From assembly GCF_040947875.1 (NCBI RefSeq), contig NZ_JBFRXN010000002.1, positions 620,001-684,000 of the forward strand: a DNA stretch of 64,000 bases, read 5' to 3'. The stretch comes from Pseudomonas sp. MYb118. GTDB lineage: Bacteria > Pseudomonadota > Gammaproteobacteria > Pseudomonadales > Pseudomonadaceae. The translations under genes and the position numbers were made by a program. The notes under the pieces are model-generated. The model had not been told where the DNA came from. It saw nothing but the letters and a program-made list of their open reading frames with translations, and did no database searches. Positions 12,007-22,968 of this stretch are shown piece by piece (position 1 is the first letter of the stretch; each line of letters starts with the position of its first letter).

Positions 12007-12879
12007 TCACTGGCCTTTCTGTTTATCCAGGGCCACCTGGTAAAGCACATTCTTGCGCTCGCCGGTAATTTGCGCGGCCAGGGCGGCGGCGCGCTTGAGC
12101 GGCATTTCTTCGAGCAACAGGTCGAGAATGCGCATGGCTTCACTGCTGACGGCGTCCTCGGTCTCGGGGGCCGACCAGCCGGCGACCAGCACCACGCACT
12201 CGCCGCGCTGCTGATTGCTGTCCGCCTCGACGAACCCGCGCAACTCGGCCAACGGCAACCCCTTGAGGGTTTCGAAGGTCTTGGTCAGCTCCCGCGCCAG
12301 CAAGGCCGGACGCTCGGGGCCGAACACCGCCTCCATGTCTTGCAGGCACTCGAGGATGCGATGCGGCGCCTCGTAGAAAATCAGCGTGCGCGGCTCTTCC
12401 TTGACCTGCTCCAGGCGGGCGCGTCGCCCGACAGCCTTGGCCGGCAGGAAACCTTCGAAGATGAAACGGTCGGACGGCAGGCCCGCCGCCGACAGTGCCG
12501 CGATCAATGCACAGGCCCCCGGCACCGGCACCACATTGACCCCCGCGGCGCGCGCCTGGCGAACCAGGTGATAACCCGGATCGGAAATCAGCGGCGTGCC
12601 GGCGTCGGAAATCAGCGCCACGTCGTCACCCGCCAGCAAGCGGGCGATGAAGCGGTTACCTTCGTCGCGTTCGTTGTGCTCGTGGCAGGCCGCCAGCGGC
12701 GTGGCAATACCGAAATGCTGCATCAGTCGCTGGGAATGGCGCGTGTCTTCGGCGGCGATCAAAGCCACTTCGCGCAGGATTTTCAGCGCACGCGCACTGA
12801 TGTCGTCCAGGTTGCCGATGGGCGTCGCCACCACATAAAGCGAGCCGACGGCGGAATTCAAAGCACCCTGGGCAGTCAA
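12007..12879 (-). CDS. rsmI: 16S rRNA (cytidine(1402)-2'-O)-methyltransferase RsmI
   Basis: RsmI methylates the 2'-OH of C1402 of 16S rRNA and belongs to the tetrapyrrole-methylase fold. SLYVVATPIGNLDDIS near the N terminus, AAEDTRHSQRLMQHF, CHEHNE and ALISDAGTPLISDPGY are all family marks. I place the start at a TTG (12877-12879) with GAGG 8 bases ahead, giving 290 residues, near the roughly 286 of E. coli RsmI. An in-frame ATG 33 bases upstream (12912) and a further one at 12987 would add an unconserved N terminus and lack a clear ribosome site. The gene is divergent from lpoA. Confidence 0.93.
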   Translation of the reverse strand: MTAQGALNSAVGSLYVVATPIGNLDDISARALKILREVALIAAEDTRHSQRLMQHFGIATPLAACHEHNERDEGNRFIARLLAGDDVALISDAGTPLISDPGYHLVRQARAAGVNVVPVPGACALIAALSAAGLPSDRFIFEGFLPAKAVGRRARLEQVKEEPRTLIFYEAPHRILECLQDMEAVFGPERPALLARELTKTFETLKGLPLAELRGFVEADSNQQRGECVVLVAGWSAPETEDAVSSEAMRILDLLLEEMPLKRAAALAAQITGERKNVLYQVALDKQKGQ

Positions 12880-13088
12880 AGCGCACACCTCATGATCGGT
12901 AAAAGCCGCCATTGTAACGTGTAGCGACGCTTTCGACAGGCGCCAGCGGCGGCGGTTTTTTTGCTGATTCATGCCGTGCAGCGACATGGGCGTGAGCTAA
13001 TTTGCTCGAATCACGCCAGTAACATCGCGCCCCGGCCAGTGCTTGGGTACAATTCCACGCTAATTTGATCGAGTATCAGGAACACTAC

Positions 13089-14899
13089 ATGATCGCTTGC
13101 CTGCGGCTGTTTACTGCCCTCTGCCTCGCTGCCCTGCTGGCGGCCTGCGCCAGCTCGCCTTCCTCCAGCCTGGACGAAATCCCACGGACCGCCGATGCCA
13201 GCATCGAGCAACTGCTCGATCAGGCGAGCAAAAGCAAAACGCCGGAACAGGCTGCGCTGTATCGCCTGAGTGCGGCTGACCTGGCTTATCGCCAGGGCAA
13301 TGCCGGCCAGTCCGCGCAAATCCTGCAACAGGTACCGGTCGAGCAACTCAAGCCCGGCCAGCAGGTATTCGCCAGCACCCTGGCCGCCGAACTGGCCATG
13401 ACCCGCAATCAGCCGAAAGCCGCGCTGAGCGCCCTGAGCCACCCAAGCATGCAGCAACTGGGCGAACTGCCGGTCGAGCAGCAGGTGCGCACCGGCACCG
13501 TGCATGCCCGCGCCCTGGAAGCCGACGGCCAGACACTGGCCGCCGCACGCGAGCGCATCTTCATCGCGCCGATGCTCAGCGGTGAAGCCGCCAGCAAAAA
13601 TCACGAAGCCATCTGGACCTTGATCGCCTCGCTGCCTACCGAGCAATTGCAACCGACCGGCAACGACGACCTCAGCGGCTGGATGGCCCTGGCGCTGGCC
13701 GTGAAGTCCGCCGGCACCCTGGAACAACAGCAAGCGGCCATCGACAACTGGCGTGCGCAGAACCCGAAACACCCGGCCGCCGCCCAGTTGCCGCAAGCGC
13801 TGACCAATCTCAAGGAACTGGCCAGCCAGCCCCTGAGCAAGATTGCCCTGCTGCTGCCACAGGACGGCCCGCTGGCATCGGTGGGCAAAGCGCTGCGCGA
13901 AGGTTTCATGGCGGCTCACTACCAGGCGCAACAGGCCGGCCAGAAGCCACCCGCCATTGCCTTCTATGACAGCTCGCGCCTGACCTCGCTCGACGAGTTC
14001 TACCGCAAGGCACAGGCCGATGGCGTGCAACTGGTGGTCGGCCCGCTGGAAAAGCCACTGGTCAAGCAACTGAGCACCCGCCCGCAACTGCCGATCACCA
14101 CCCTGGCACTGAACTACAGCGAGGGTGAGCAGGGTCCGGCGCAACTGTTCCAGTTCGGCCTCGCCGCTGAAGACGAAGCCCGCGAAGTGTCCCGCCGCGC
14201 TCGCGCCGACGGCCTGCATCGCGCCGCCATCATGGTGCCGAAAGGCGAATGGGGCGACCGCGTCCTGCGTGCATTCAGCCAGGACTGGCAAGCCAACGGC
14301 GGCAGCGTGGTGGCCACCGAACGGGTCGACCAGCCTGTGCAATTGGCCCAGCAGATTGCCGACATGTTCCAGCTGCGCCAGAGCGAAGGCCGCGCCAAGA
14401 GCCTGCAAAGCACCGTCGGCTCGCAGGTCGCTGCCCAGCCATCGCGTCGCCAGGACATCGAGTTCATCTTCCTCGCTGCCACGCCTCAGCAGGCCCAGCA
14501 GATCAAGCCGACCCTGAACTTCCAATACGCAGGCGACGTACCGGTCTACGCCACCTCCCACGTGTTCAGCGCCAGTGGCGACGTCAACCAGTACAACGAC
14601 ATGAACGGCATTCGCTTCTGCGAAACCCCATGGCTGCTGGATGTCAACGACCCGCTGCGCAAGCAAGTGACCGCACAATGGCCACAAGCTGCCGGCAGCC
14701 TCGGCCGCCTGTACGCGATGGGTGTCGACGCCTACCGCCTGGCGCCGCGCCTGGGGCAACTCAAGGCCCTGCCGGACAGCCGCATCGAAGGCCAGTCGGG
14801 CAGCCTGGGCATGACCCAGAACCAGCGTGTGGTGCGTCAGCTGCCATGGGCCGAGTTCGTCAACGGCCAGGTCCAGCGCCTGCCGAACACCCCGCGCTG

Positions 14900-14900
<1 letters not shown>
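13089..14900 (+). CDS. lpoA: Penicillin-binding protein activator LpoA (outer-membrane lipoprotein)
   Basis: LpoA is an outer-membrane lipoprotein that reaches through the periplasm to activate PBP1a. The 603-residue product starts MIACLRLFTALCLAALLAAC with a signal peptide and lipobox (LLAAC, lipidated Cys20). An N-terminal TPR-like helical domain (to about residue 245) precedes a periplasmic-binding-protein-like domain that begins with KIALLLPQDGPLASVG. The ATG at 13089 has CAGGA upstream. The order rsmI / lpoA-yraN-diaA-dolP matches the E. coli yraL-yraM-yraN-diaA-yraP locus. The stop overlaps the yraN start. Confidence 0.93.
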
Positions 14901-16523
<1,623 letters not shown>

Positions 16524-16531
16524 CTGTAGGT

Positions 16532-16633
16532 GTAGGAGCGAGCTTGCTCGCGATGGTAGCCCAGACACCGCAGGCATTCGACAGCCCAGCGTTATCGTTG
16601 ACACTCCCATCGCGAGCAAGCTCGCTCCTACAG
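16532..16633. repeat. Inverted REP pair (BIME)
   Basis: Two REP palindromes face each other: GTAGGAGCGAGCTTGCTCGCGATGG at the left and its reverse complement ending CTCGCTCCTAC at the right, about 50 bp apart. This is the standard intergenic REP doublet of fluorescent pseudomonads and lies between convergent dolP and sspB. Confidence 0.9.
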
Positions 16634-16651
16634 GTACCGCTACATACATAC

Positions 16652-16685
16652 AAAAAAGGCGATCCAGAAGGATCGCCTTTTTTTA
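16652..16685. terminator. Bidirectional intrinsic terminator between dolP and sspB
   Basis: An 8-bp GC-rich stem (GGCGATCC / GGATCGCC, loop AGAA) is flanked by an A tract on the left and a T tract on the right, so it can stop transcription from both convergent genes. Confidence 0.85.
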
Positions 16686-17102
16686 TTTCACCACTTTCAG
16701 GCTCGGCCGGCCGCTGGGGCGCGGTGGTTCGCTGTCCGGTGGCGGCAGATCGTCGTCCGGTTCGATCTCGTCCTCATCCTCGTCGCCCAGGGGCGATTCC
16801 AGATCGAAGACCATGCCCTGGCCATTCTCCCGCGCATAAATACCCAGGATCGACGCGATAGGTACGTACAGGGTGTGCGGCACGCCACCGAAACGCCCCT
16901 CGAAACTGACGGCTTCGTTGTCCATGTGCAGATGACGCACGGCAGCCGGGGAAACGTTCAGGACAATCTGCCCGTCGCTGGCGAAACCCTGCGGCACCTG
17001 CACCGACGGGTACTCGGAATTGACCAGCATGTGCGGGGTGCAGTCGTTGTCCACAATCCACTCGTAGAGCGCGCGGACCAGATAAGGTCGACTGGAGTTC
17101 AT
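16683..17102 (-). CDS. sspB: ClpXP protease specificity-enhancing factor SspB
   Basis: SspB is the adaptor that delivers ssrA-tagged proteins from stalled ribosomes to ClpXP. The 139-residue product has the conserved N-terminal RPYLVRALYEWIVDN, then the substrate-binding core, a long acidic and proline-rich linker (GDEDEDEIEPDDD) and the C-terminal ClpX-docking peptide ending LKVVK. This tethered-tail layout is the family standard. It follows sspA by 16 bases in one operon. Confidence 0.96.
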   Translation of the reverse strand: MNSSRPYLVRALYEWIVDNDCTPHMLVNSEYPSVQVPQGFASDGQIVLNVSPAAVRHLHMDNEAVSFEGRFGGVPHTLYVPIASILGIYARENGQGMVFDLESPLGDEDEDEIEPDDDLPPPDSEPPRPSGRPSLKVVK

Positions 17103-17118
17103 AGCGGCTCCTTAAGCC

Positions 17119-17736
17119 TTAGCGCATCTCGCGTTCGACACCAGACAGACTCGCCTGGAATGCCTCACGCGCAAACGAGCGCTCCATATAATCAAGCAGC
17201 GGCTTGGCTGGCCGCGGCAGTTCGATACCCAGAATCGGCAAGCGCCAGAGTATTGGCAATAGGCAGCAATCCACCAGACTTTGTTCCTCACTGAGGAAAA
17301 ACGGCTTGTCGACGAACAGCGGCGACACGCCGGTCAGGCTCTCGCGCAGTTCTTTACGAGCCACGACACGAGCAGCTTCCTTGGTCCGCGAATCCAGGAT
17401 CAGATCCACCAAGCCACACCAGTCACGCTGAATACGGTGAATCAGCAGTCGACTGTTGGCACGCGCCACAGGGTAAACCGGCAGCAAGGGCGGGTGCGGG
17501 TAACGCTCATCCAGATACTCCATCACCACGGTCGACTCCCACAACGCCAGGTCGCGATCGACCAGGGTGGGCAGGCTTCCATAAGGGTTGACCTCGATCA
17601 GTTTAGGCGGCTGGCGGCCAGCTTCCACGTAAATGATCTCGGCGCTGACACCCTTCTCTGCCAGTACGATGCGCACCCGGTGGGAATAGTGGTCGGCGGG
17701 GTCGGAGTAACAGGCCAACCGATTGGTCACGCCCAT
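17119..17736 (-). CDS. sspA: Stringent starvation protein A SspA
   Basis: SspA is a glutathione-S-transferase-fold protein that binds RNA polymerase and alters promoter use under starvation. The 205-residue product opens with the thioredoxin-like domain ([23 protein letters not shown], with [19 protein letters not shown]) followed by the all-helical domain containing [12 protein letters not shown]. SspA proteins lack GST activity. It is first in the sspA-sspB operon, which points away from the bc1 genes' upstream side and lies downstream of petC. Confidence 0.96.
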   Translation of the reverse strand: MGVTNRLACYSDPADHYSHRVRIVLAEKGVSAEIIYVEAGRQPPKLIEVNPYGSLPTLVDRDLALWESTVVMEYLDERYPHPPLLPVYPVARANSRLLIHRIQRDWCGLVDLILDSRTKEAARVVARKELRESLTGVSPLFVDKPFFLSEEQSLVDCCLLPILWRLPILGIELPRPAKPLLDYMERSFAREAFQASLSGVEREMR

Positions 17737-17781
17737 GGCGGTCCTCCTCGCTTGTTGAAGTTATCGGAAGCGGAAAAACGA

Positions 17782-17857
17782 GCGCGCCCAGAGGGCGCCT
17801 CCCGTAACACCTGGCGGACCAGGCTCGTTACACTTTCAGAGGCGCCCTTGGGCGCGC
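17782..17857. repeat. Long imperfect inverted repeat between petC and sspA
   Basis: GCGCGCCCAGAGGGCGCCT (17782-17800) is matched by a reverse-complement arm AGGCGCCCTTGGGCGCGC (17840-17857) with a single-base bulge and a 39-bp spacer. Each arm is itself partly palindromic (GCGCCC/GGGCGC). It sits between petC and sspA, both on the minus strand. No T tract follows either arm, so termination is uncertain. Confidence 0.6.
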
Positions 17858-17886
17858 GCGATTAACAGCAATTGCTTGAAGCGTTA

Positions 17887-18669
17887 TCAGTGCACGTCTT
17901 TCCAGTATTCGCGCTTGAGCAGGTAAGCGAATACGAAGAAGAACGCCAGGTACAGCAAGACATAGGTACCAATGCGCTGATGTTGCAGCTTAACCGGGTT
18001 AGCCGAGTAAGCCAGGAAGGTTACCAGATTCTTGACCTTCTCATCGAACTGCTCTTCGGTCAGAGCACCGCTTTTCGGCACGATGGTCAGCTGATCGCAC
18101 GCTTCATGAGTCAGCGCGGTACCGGTCAGCGGATCATATTGCTTCTTGCCGTCTTCGACGATCTGCACTTGTTTGCAACCGACGACCTGGCGACCCTGCA
18201 GGCCCACCAGTACGTTCGGCATGCCCACGTTCGGGAAGACCTTGTTGTTCACACCCCAAGGGCGCGCAGGGTCTTCATAGAACGACTTCAGGTAACCGTA
18301 GAGCCAGTCGGTACCACGAACGCGAGCCACCAGGGTCAGGTCAGGCGGCGCAGCACCGAACCAGGTCTTGGCGTCGGCCGGTTGCATGCCAATGCTCATG
18401 TGGTCACCGATCTTGGCGCCCGTGAACACCAGGTTCGACATCATCAGCTCATGGGGAATGCCCAGGTCGTCCGCAACGCGTTCATAGCGCTGGAACTTGG
18501 CGCTGTGGCAGCCCATGCAGTAGTTGGCGAACGTACGCGCGCCATCCTGCATGGCAGCCTTGTCGGAAACGTCGATATCGACTTTTTCAAGTTCCGGACC
18601 ACCGTGTTCAGCCGCGAACGACAGGACAGGCAAAGCAGCAAGAATCAGTACAGCAAATAGCTTTTTCAT
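17887..18669 (-). CDS. petC: Ubiquinol-cytochrome c reductase cytochrome c1 subunit
   Basis: Cytochrome c1 of the bc1 complex passes electrons from the Rieske protein to soluble cytochrome c in the periplasm. The 260-residue product has a cleavable signal peptide (ending SFAAE), the covalent haem motif CMGCH at 51-55, a late MP(N)VL-type methionine region and a C-terminal membrane anchor (VLLYLAFFFVFAYLL) ending KREYWKDVH. The ATG at 18667-18669 overlaps the petB stop by one base. The open frame continues upstream only inside petB. Confidence 0.96.
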   Translation of the reverse strand: MKKLFAVLILAALPVLSFAAEHGGPELEKVDIDVSDKAAMQDGARTFANYCMGCHSAKFQRYERVADDLGIPHELMMSNLVFTGAKIGDHMSIGMQPADAKTWFGAAPPDLTLVARVRGTDWLYGYLKSFYEDPARPWGVNNKVFPNVGMPNVLVGLQGRQVVGCKQVQIVEDGKKQYDPLTGTALTHEACDQLTIVPKSGALTEEQFDEKVKNLVTFLAYSANPVKLQHQRIGTYVLLYLAFFFVFAYLLKREYWKDVH

Positions 18670-19880
18670 CAGCCAGTCACCCTTTCCGGAACCGGTTTGG
18701 TCTTCTCGAGCCTGGTGTAGAACGGCATCAAAATGAAGTAGGCGAAGTACAGGAAGGTGCAGACCTGCGACAGCAACGTACGGCCAGGGGTTGGGGCCAA
18801 TACACCCAGTACGCCCAGAATCACGAACGAAATGCAGAACACCCACAGCCAGATTTTGCTCAGCCAGCCCTTGTAGCGCATGGACTTGACCGGGCTACGG
18901 TCCAGCCACGGCAGGACGAACAGCACGGCAATGGCCGCACCCATGGCGATAACACCCAGCAGCTTGTCCGGAACCGCACGCAAGATCGCGTAGAACGGCG
19001 TGAAGTACCAGACCGGAGCGATGTGCTCTGGGGTCTTGAAGGCGTTCGCCACTTCGAAGTTCGGCTTCTCGAGGAAGTAGCCGCCCATTTCCGGGAAGAA
19101 GAACACGATCGAGCAGAAGACGAACAGGAACACCACCACGCCGACGATGTCTTTCACGGTGTAGTACGGGTGGAACGGAATGCCGTCCAGCGGTACGCCG
19201 TTTTCGTCCTTGAGCTTCTTGATGTCCACGCCATCCGGGTTGTTCGAACCCACTTCGTGCAGCGCCAGGATGTGCAGCACCACCAGGCCCAGGATCACGA
19301 TCGGCAAGGCCACCACGTGCAGTGCGAAGAAGCGGTTCAGGGTGATGCCGGAAATCAGGTAGTCACCACGGATCCACTGGGTCAGGTCGTCACCGATGAC
19401 CGGGATCGCACCGAACAGCGAGATGATCACCTGGGCACCCCAGTAGGACATCTGGCCCCATGGCAGCAGGTAGCCCATGAAGGCTTCCGCCATCAGCGCC
19501 AGGTAGATCAGCATGCCGAACACCCACACCAGCTCACGCGGCTTCTGGTACGAACCGTAGAGCAGGCCACGGAACATGTGCAGGTAAACCACGATGAAGA
19601 ACGCCGAAGCGCCGGTGGAATGCAGCAGACGCAGGATCGAGCCGTACTCGACGTCGCGCATGATGTATTCGACGGAAGCGAATGCTTCTTCCGCCGACGG
19701 GGTGTAGCTCATGGTCAGCCAGACACCGGTGACGATCTGGTTGACCAGAACGAGCAGCGCCAGGGAGCCAAAGAAGTAGAAGAAGTTGAAGTTCTTCGGG
19801 GCGTAGTACTTGCTGAGATGGTCTTCCCACATTTTGGTCGCGGGAAAGCGTGCATCAACCCAATCCATGAACTTGCTCAT
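18669..19880 (-). CDS. petB: Ubiquinol-cytochrome c reductase cytochrome b subunit
   Basis: Cytochrome b carries the two b haems and the quinol oxidation and reduction sites of complex III. The 403-residue membrane protein has the expected helices with haem-ligand histidines in LRLLHSTGASAFFIVVYLHMFRG and RFFALHVVALPIVILGLVVLHI. It also has the bc1 motif (H)ITPEW-like PEHIAPVWYFTPFYAILR. The ATG at 19878-19880 overlaps the petA stop (GTGATG context); a GTG one codon upstream is possible but less likely. Confidence 0.96.
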   Translation of the reverse strand: MSKFMDWVDARFPATKMWEDHLSKYYAPKNFNFFYFFGSLALLVLVNQIVTGVWLTMSYTPSAEEAFASVEYIMRDVEYGSILRLLHSTGASAFFIVVYLHMFRGLLYGSYQKPRELVWVFGMLIYLALMAEAFMGYLLPWGQMSYWGAQVIISLFGAIPVIGDDLTQWIRGDYLISGITLNRFFALHVVALPIVILGLVVLHILALHEVGSNNPDGVDIKKLKDENGVPLDGIPFHPYYTVKDIVGVVVFLFVFCSIVFFFPEMGGYFLEKPNFEVANAFKTPEHIAPVWYFTPFYAILRAVPDKLLGVIAMGAAIAVLFVLPWLDRSPVKSMRYKGWLSKIWLWVFCISFVILGVLGVLAPTPGRTLLSQVCTFLYFAYFILMPFYTRLEKTKPVPERVTG

Positions 19881-20473
19881 CACGCTTTCTCCGTATCGAC
19901 GCCAACGACAATGATCTCGTCGGACTCATAGGAATGCGGGGGTACTGGCAGGTTCAAAGGCGCAGGTTGCGACTTGTAGACACGGCCAGCCAGATCGTAG
20001 TGGGAGCCGTGGCAAGGGCAGAAATAGCCGCCTACCCAGTCTTTACCCAGATCCGCGGGCGCCACTTCCGGACGGAAGGTTGGCGAGCAACCCAGGTGCG
20101 TACAAATGCCGATCAGCAGCAGAATCTCGGGCTTGATCGAACGCACTTCCGGATCGACATACGTCGGTTGAACCGAGTTCTTGGAGGTCGGGTCAGACAG
20201 CTGGCCCTCGATCTTTTTCAGATTCCCCAGGATTTCCTCAGTACGGCGGACGATGAACACCGGCTGACCGCGCCACTCAGCAACCATCTGCTGACCTGGC
20301 TCGATTTTGCTGACATTCACTTTCACCGGTGCACCGGCGGCTTTCGCCTTGGCACTGGGAAACCATGACCCCACGAACGGGACCGCAGCCCCCACCGCTC
20401 CTGCAGCACCCACCACGGATGTGGCTGCTACCAAGAAGCGACGCCGGCCTGCATTCACGCCGTCATTGCTCAT
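19880..20473 (-). CDS. petA: Ubiquinol-cytochrome c reductase Rieske iron-sulfur subunit
   Basis: The Rieske protein takes electrons from ubiquinol and passes them to cytochrome c1. The 197-residue product begins with a twin-arginine type signal anchor (RRRFLVAATS, residues 10-19) followed by a hydrophobic segment. The [2Fe-2S] ligands are in CTHLGC and CPCHGSHYD, and the cluster-binding Pro loop is near the C terminus. It is first of the petABC operon, all three genes overlapping by one to four bases. Confidence 0.96.
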   Translation of the reverse strand: MSNDGVNAGRRRFLVAATSVVGAAGAVGAAVPFVGSWFPSAKAKAAGAPVKVNVSKIEPGQQMVAEWRGQPVFIVRRTEEILGNLKKIEGQLSDPTSKNSVQPTYVDPEVRSIKPEILLLIGICTHLGCSPTFRPEVAPADLGKDWVGGYFCPCHGSHYDLAGRVYKSQPAPLNLPVPPHSYESDEIIVVGVDTEKA

Positions 20474-20683
20474 TCAGTCCTCTCCCATCAGCTTTGTGGC
20501 CTGTTAAATCAGGCATCTACTAAATAAAACTATGTACTTATAAAAATTTTGCCGAATGGTAATGAAAAGCCCCAATCCTGACAAGGTAATTACCGAAGGG
20601 CTCCAGTGCCAAGCCTTGTAGTATAGGGCCTCTACGGATGTGGCACGTTGTCACAGCGCAATTCTTTGATAAATCGCGCACAT

Positions 20684-20721
20684 AAAAAAACGCCCAGCTC
20701 CGTGAGGGGCTGGGCGTTCTT
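20684..20721. terminator. Intrinsic terminator of rplM-rpsI
   Basis: An 8-bp stem CGCCCAGC / GCTGGGCG is flanked by seven A on the left and a T-rich run on the right. It lies just downstream of rpsI on the minus strand and is symmetrical enough to work both ways. The remaining 200 bp up to petA hold the petA promoter region, where I see no other gene. Confidence 0.85.
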
Positions 20722-20739
20722 TTTGAACGAGAAAGCGAA

Positions 20740-21132
20740 TTAACGCTTCGAGTACTGCGGACGCTTACGCGCTTTACGCAGACCGACTTTCTTACGTTCA
20801 ACTTCACGGGCGTCGCGAGTAACGAAGCCAGCTTTGCGCAGAGCGCTACGCAGGGTTTCGTCGTAGTCCATCAGAGCGCGGGTGATACCGTGGCGGATTG
20901 CGCCAGCTTGACCACTTACACCACCGCCGATCACGGTGACGTAGATGTCGAACTTCTCGACAGTCTCGGTCAGCTCCAGCGGCTGACGAACTACCATGCG
21001 GGCAGTTTCGCGGCCGAAGAAGGTTTCCAGCGAACGGTTGTTGATGGAGATGTTACCAGTACCCGGACGCAGGAAAACGCGTGCGGTTGCGGTCTTGCGA
21101 CGGCCAGTGCCGTAATTTTGAGTCGCCGACAT
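20740..21132 (-). CDS. rpsI: 30S ribosomal protein S9
   Basis: Ribosomal protein S9 binds 16S rRNA in the 30S head, with its C-terminal tail reaching the P site. The 130-residue product starts [20 protein letters not shown] and ends with the conserved basic tail [12 protein letters not shown]. It follows rplM by 14 bases in the usual L13-S9 operon. Confidence 0.98.
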   Translation of the reverse strand: MSATQNYGTGRRKTATARVFLRPGTGNISINNRSLETFFGRETARMVVRQPLELTETVEKFDIYVTVIGGGVSGQAGAIRHGITRALMDYDETLRSALRKAGFVTRDAREVERKKVGLRKARKRPQYSKR

Positions 21133-21146
21133 AATGAACTATTCCG

Positions 21147-21575
21147 TTAAATCTTCAGTTCTTGGGGCTGCTGAGCAGTATGAGGGTGTGCAGCGCCCGC
21201 ATAGACTTTCAGCTTACGGTACATGTCGCGACCCAGCGGGTTCTTAGGCAGCATGCCTTTGACCGCGGTCTCGATCACGCGCTCAGGGGCCTTGGCGATC
21301 AGCTTTTCAAAGTTGATCGACTTGATGCCGCCCGGGAAACCGGAGTGGGAGTAGTACATTTTGTCAGTGGTTTTAGCACCGGTAACACGGATCTGCTCGG
21401 CATTGATAACGACGATGTAGTCGCCGGTGTCAACGTGAGGAGTGTACTCAGGTTTGTGCTTGCCACGCAGACGGCTAGCGACTTCGGTGGCCAGACGACC
21501 CAGGGTCTGACCAGCAGCGTCGACGACGAACCAGTCGCGCTTTACTGTTTCCGGTTTAGCAGTAAAAGTTTTCAT
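21147..21575 (-). CDS. rplM: 50S ribosomal protein L13
   Basis: L13 is an early-assembly 23S rRNA-binding protein of the large subunit. The 142-residue product has the conserved [27 protein letters not shown] opening and [13 protein letters not shown] near the C terminus. First gene of the rplM-rpsI operon, with a good promoter 40-70 bases upstream. Confidence 0.98.
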   Translation of the reverse strand: MKTFTAKPETVKRDWFVVDAAGQTLGRLATEVASRLRGKHKPEYTPHVDTGDYIVVINAEQIRVTGAKTTDKMYYSHSGFPGGIKSINFEKLIAKAPERVIETAVKGMLPKNPLGRDMYRKLKVYAGAAHPHTAQQPQELKI

Positions 21576-21615
21576 TCTTTATAGCCTCAGGGGCCGCCTG
21601 TAAATAAGACGGCGG

Positions 21616-21644
21616 ATCTTACTGAATAGTGCGTACTTTGACAA
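21616..21644 (-). promoter_or_regulatory. Predicted rplM-rpsI promoter
   Basis: On the minus strand TTGTCA (21639-21644) and TAAGAT (21616-21621) are 17 bp apart, 41-70 bases ahead of rplM. Confidence 0.6.
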
Positions 21645-21819
21645 GTCAAAGGCAGCCGGATACAGACGCTTTCGGGGGCTCGGGTCGGCGCGTCCGTTCA
21701 ACGGCAAGATTCTTCGGCGGCGGCGCATCACTTCCACTGCAGAAAGAGGTGCGCAATTATCCAGATTGCGAAAAATATTTCAACCTGCTTTTATGATTGT
21801 TTTGCCCAAGGAGCACCTG

Positions 21820-22860
21820 ATGGAATACCGCCAGCTAGGCCGGACCGATCTCAACGTGAGCGCCCTTTGCCTCGGCACCATGACCTGGGGCGAGCAGAAC
21901 AGCGAGGCCGAAGCCTTTGCCCAGATCGAACGGGCCAAGGGCGCCGGGATCAACTTCATGGACACCGCCGAAATGTACCCGGTGCCGCCCAAGGCCGAGA
22001 CCTACGCCACCACCGAGCGCTACATCGGCAACTACTTCAAGAGCCGCGGCGACCGTGCCGACTGGATCCTGGCCAGCAAGATCGCCGGCCCCGGCAACAC
22101 CATCGACTACATCCGCGACAAGAACCTGCGCCACAACCGCCAGCACATCAGCGAAGCTGTGGACGCCAGCCTCAAGCGCCTGCAGACCGACTACATCGAC
22201 CTCTATCAGTTGCACTGGCCCGAGCGCAGCACCAACTTCTTCGGCCAGCTCGGCTACAAGCACAAGATCGAAGCCAACCTGACCCCGCTGGAGGACACCC
22301 TCGAAGCGCTGGACGAACAGGTCAAGGCCGGCAAGATCCGCCACATCGGCCTGTCCAACGAAACGCCGTGGGGCACCATGCGCTTTCTCGCCCTGGCCGA
22401 AGCCCGTGGCTGGCCGCGTGCGGTGTCGATCCAGAACCCGTACAACCTGCTCAACCGCAGCTTCGAAGTGGGCCTGGCGGAAATCGCCATCCGCGAACAA
22501 TGCGGCCTGCTGGCCTATTCACCGCTGGCGTTCGGTTTCCTGTCGGGTAAATACGAAGGGGGCGCGCGCCCGCCGAAAGGTCGCCTGAGCCTCTATAGCC
22601 GCTTCAGCCGCTATTTCAACCCGCAGTCGGAAGCGGCGTGCAGCCGGTATGTCGCCCTGGCCCGTGAACACGGCCTGGACCCGGCGCAAATGGCCCTGGC
22701 CTTCGTCACCCAGCAGCCGTTCGTGACCAGCAACATCATCGGCGCCACGACCCTGGAGCAACTGGACAGCAACATCGCCAGTTTCGACCTGAAACTGTCG
22801 GATGAAGTACTGGCGGGGATCGAGGCGATTCACAAGGATCACCCGAATCCGGCGCCTTGA
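21820..22860 (+). CDS. tas: Aldo/keto reductase, Tas-like
   Basis: An NADP(H)-dependent aldo-keto reductase of the Tas (YgdS) type; 346 residues, the length of E. coli Tas. The family layout is clear: LGRTDLNVSALCLGTMTWG at the N terminus, catalytic Asp/Tyr in FMDTAEMYPV, Lys in ILASKIAGP and His in LYQLHWPER, and GLSNETPWG before the cofactor-binding C-terminal region (SNIIGATTLEQL). ATG 21820 has AAGGAG 7 bases ahead. The physiological substrate is unknown. It is a single gene with its own upstream region. Confidence 0.88.
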   Translation: MEYRQLGRTDLNVSALCLGTMTWGEQNSEAEAFAQIERAKGAGINFMDTAEMYPVPPKAETYATTERYIGNYFKSRGDRADWILASKIAGPGNTIDYIRDKNLRHNRQHISEAVDASLKRLQTDYIDLYQLHWPERSTNFFGQLGYKHKIEANLTPLEDTLEALDEQVKAGKIRHIGLSNETPWGTMRFLALAEARGWPRAVSIQNPYNLLNRSFEVGLAEIAIREQCGLLAYSPLAFGFLSGKYEGGARPPKGRLSLYSRFSRYFNPQSEAACSRYVALAREHGLDPAQMALAFVTQQPFVTSNIIGATTLEQLDSNIASFDLKLSDEVLAGIEAIHKDHPNPAP

Positions 22861-22875
22861 TTGATCGGTAGCCCC

Positions 22876-22945
22876 CATCGCGAGCAGGCTCGCTCCCACA
22901 GGTTTTCGGTGTAGAAACCCTGTGGGAGCGAGCCTGCTCGCGATG
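22876..22945. repeat. Inverted REP pair
   Basis: CATCGCGAGCAGGCTCGCTCCCACAG-type REP at the left, and its reverse complement CTGTGGGAGCGAGCCTGCTCGCGATG at the right, separated by a 17-bp spacer. It lies between convergent tas and the acyl-CoA dehydrogenase gene. Confidence 0.9.
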
Positions 22946-22968
22946 AAGCAACCCCGATCAAAAGCCGA

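Noticed and set aside
13011..14759. Long minus-strand frame opposite lpoA
   Set aside because: Antisense shadow of a well-supported lipoprotein gene; composition is that of a reversed coding frame.
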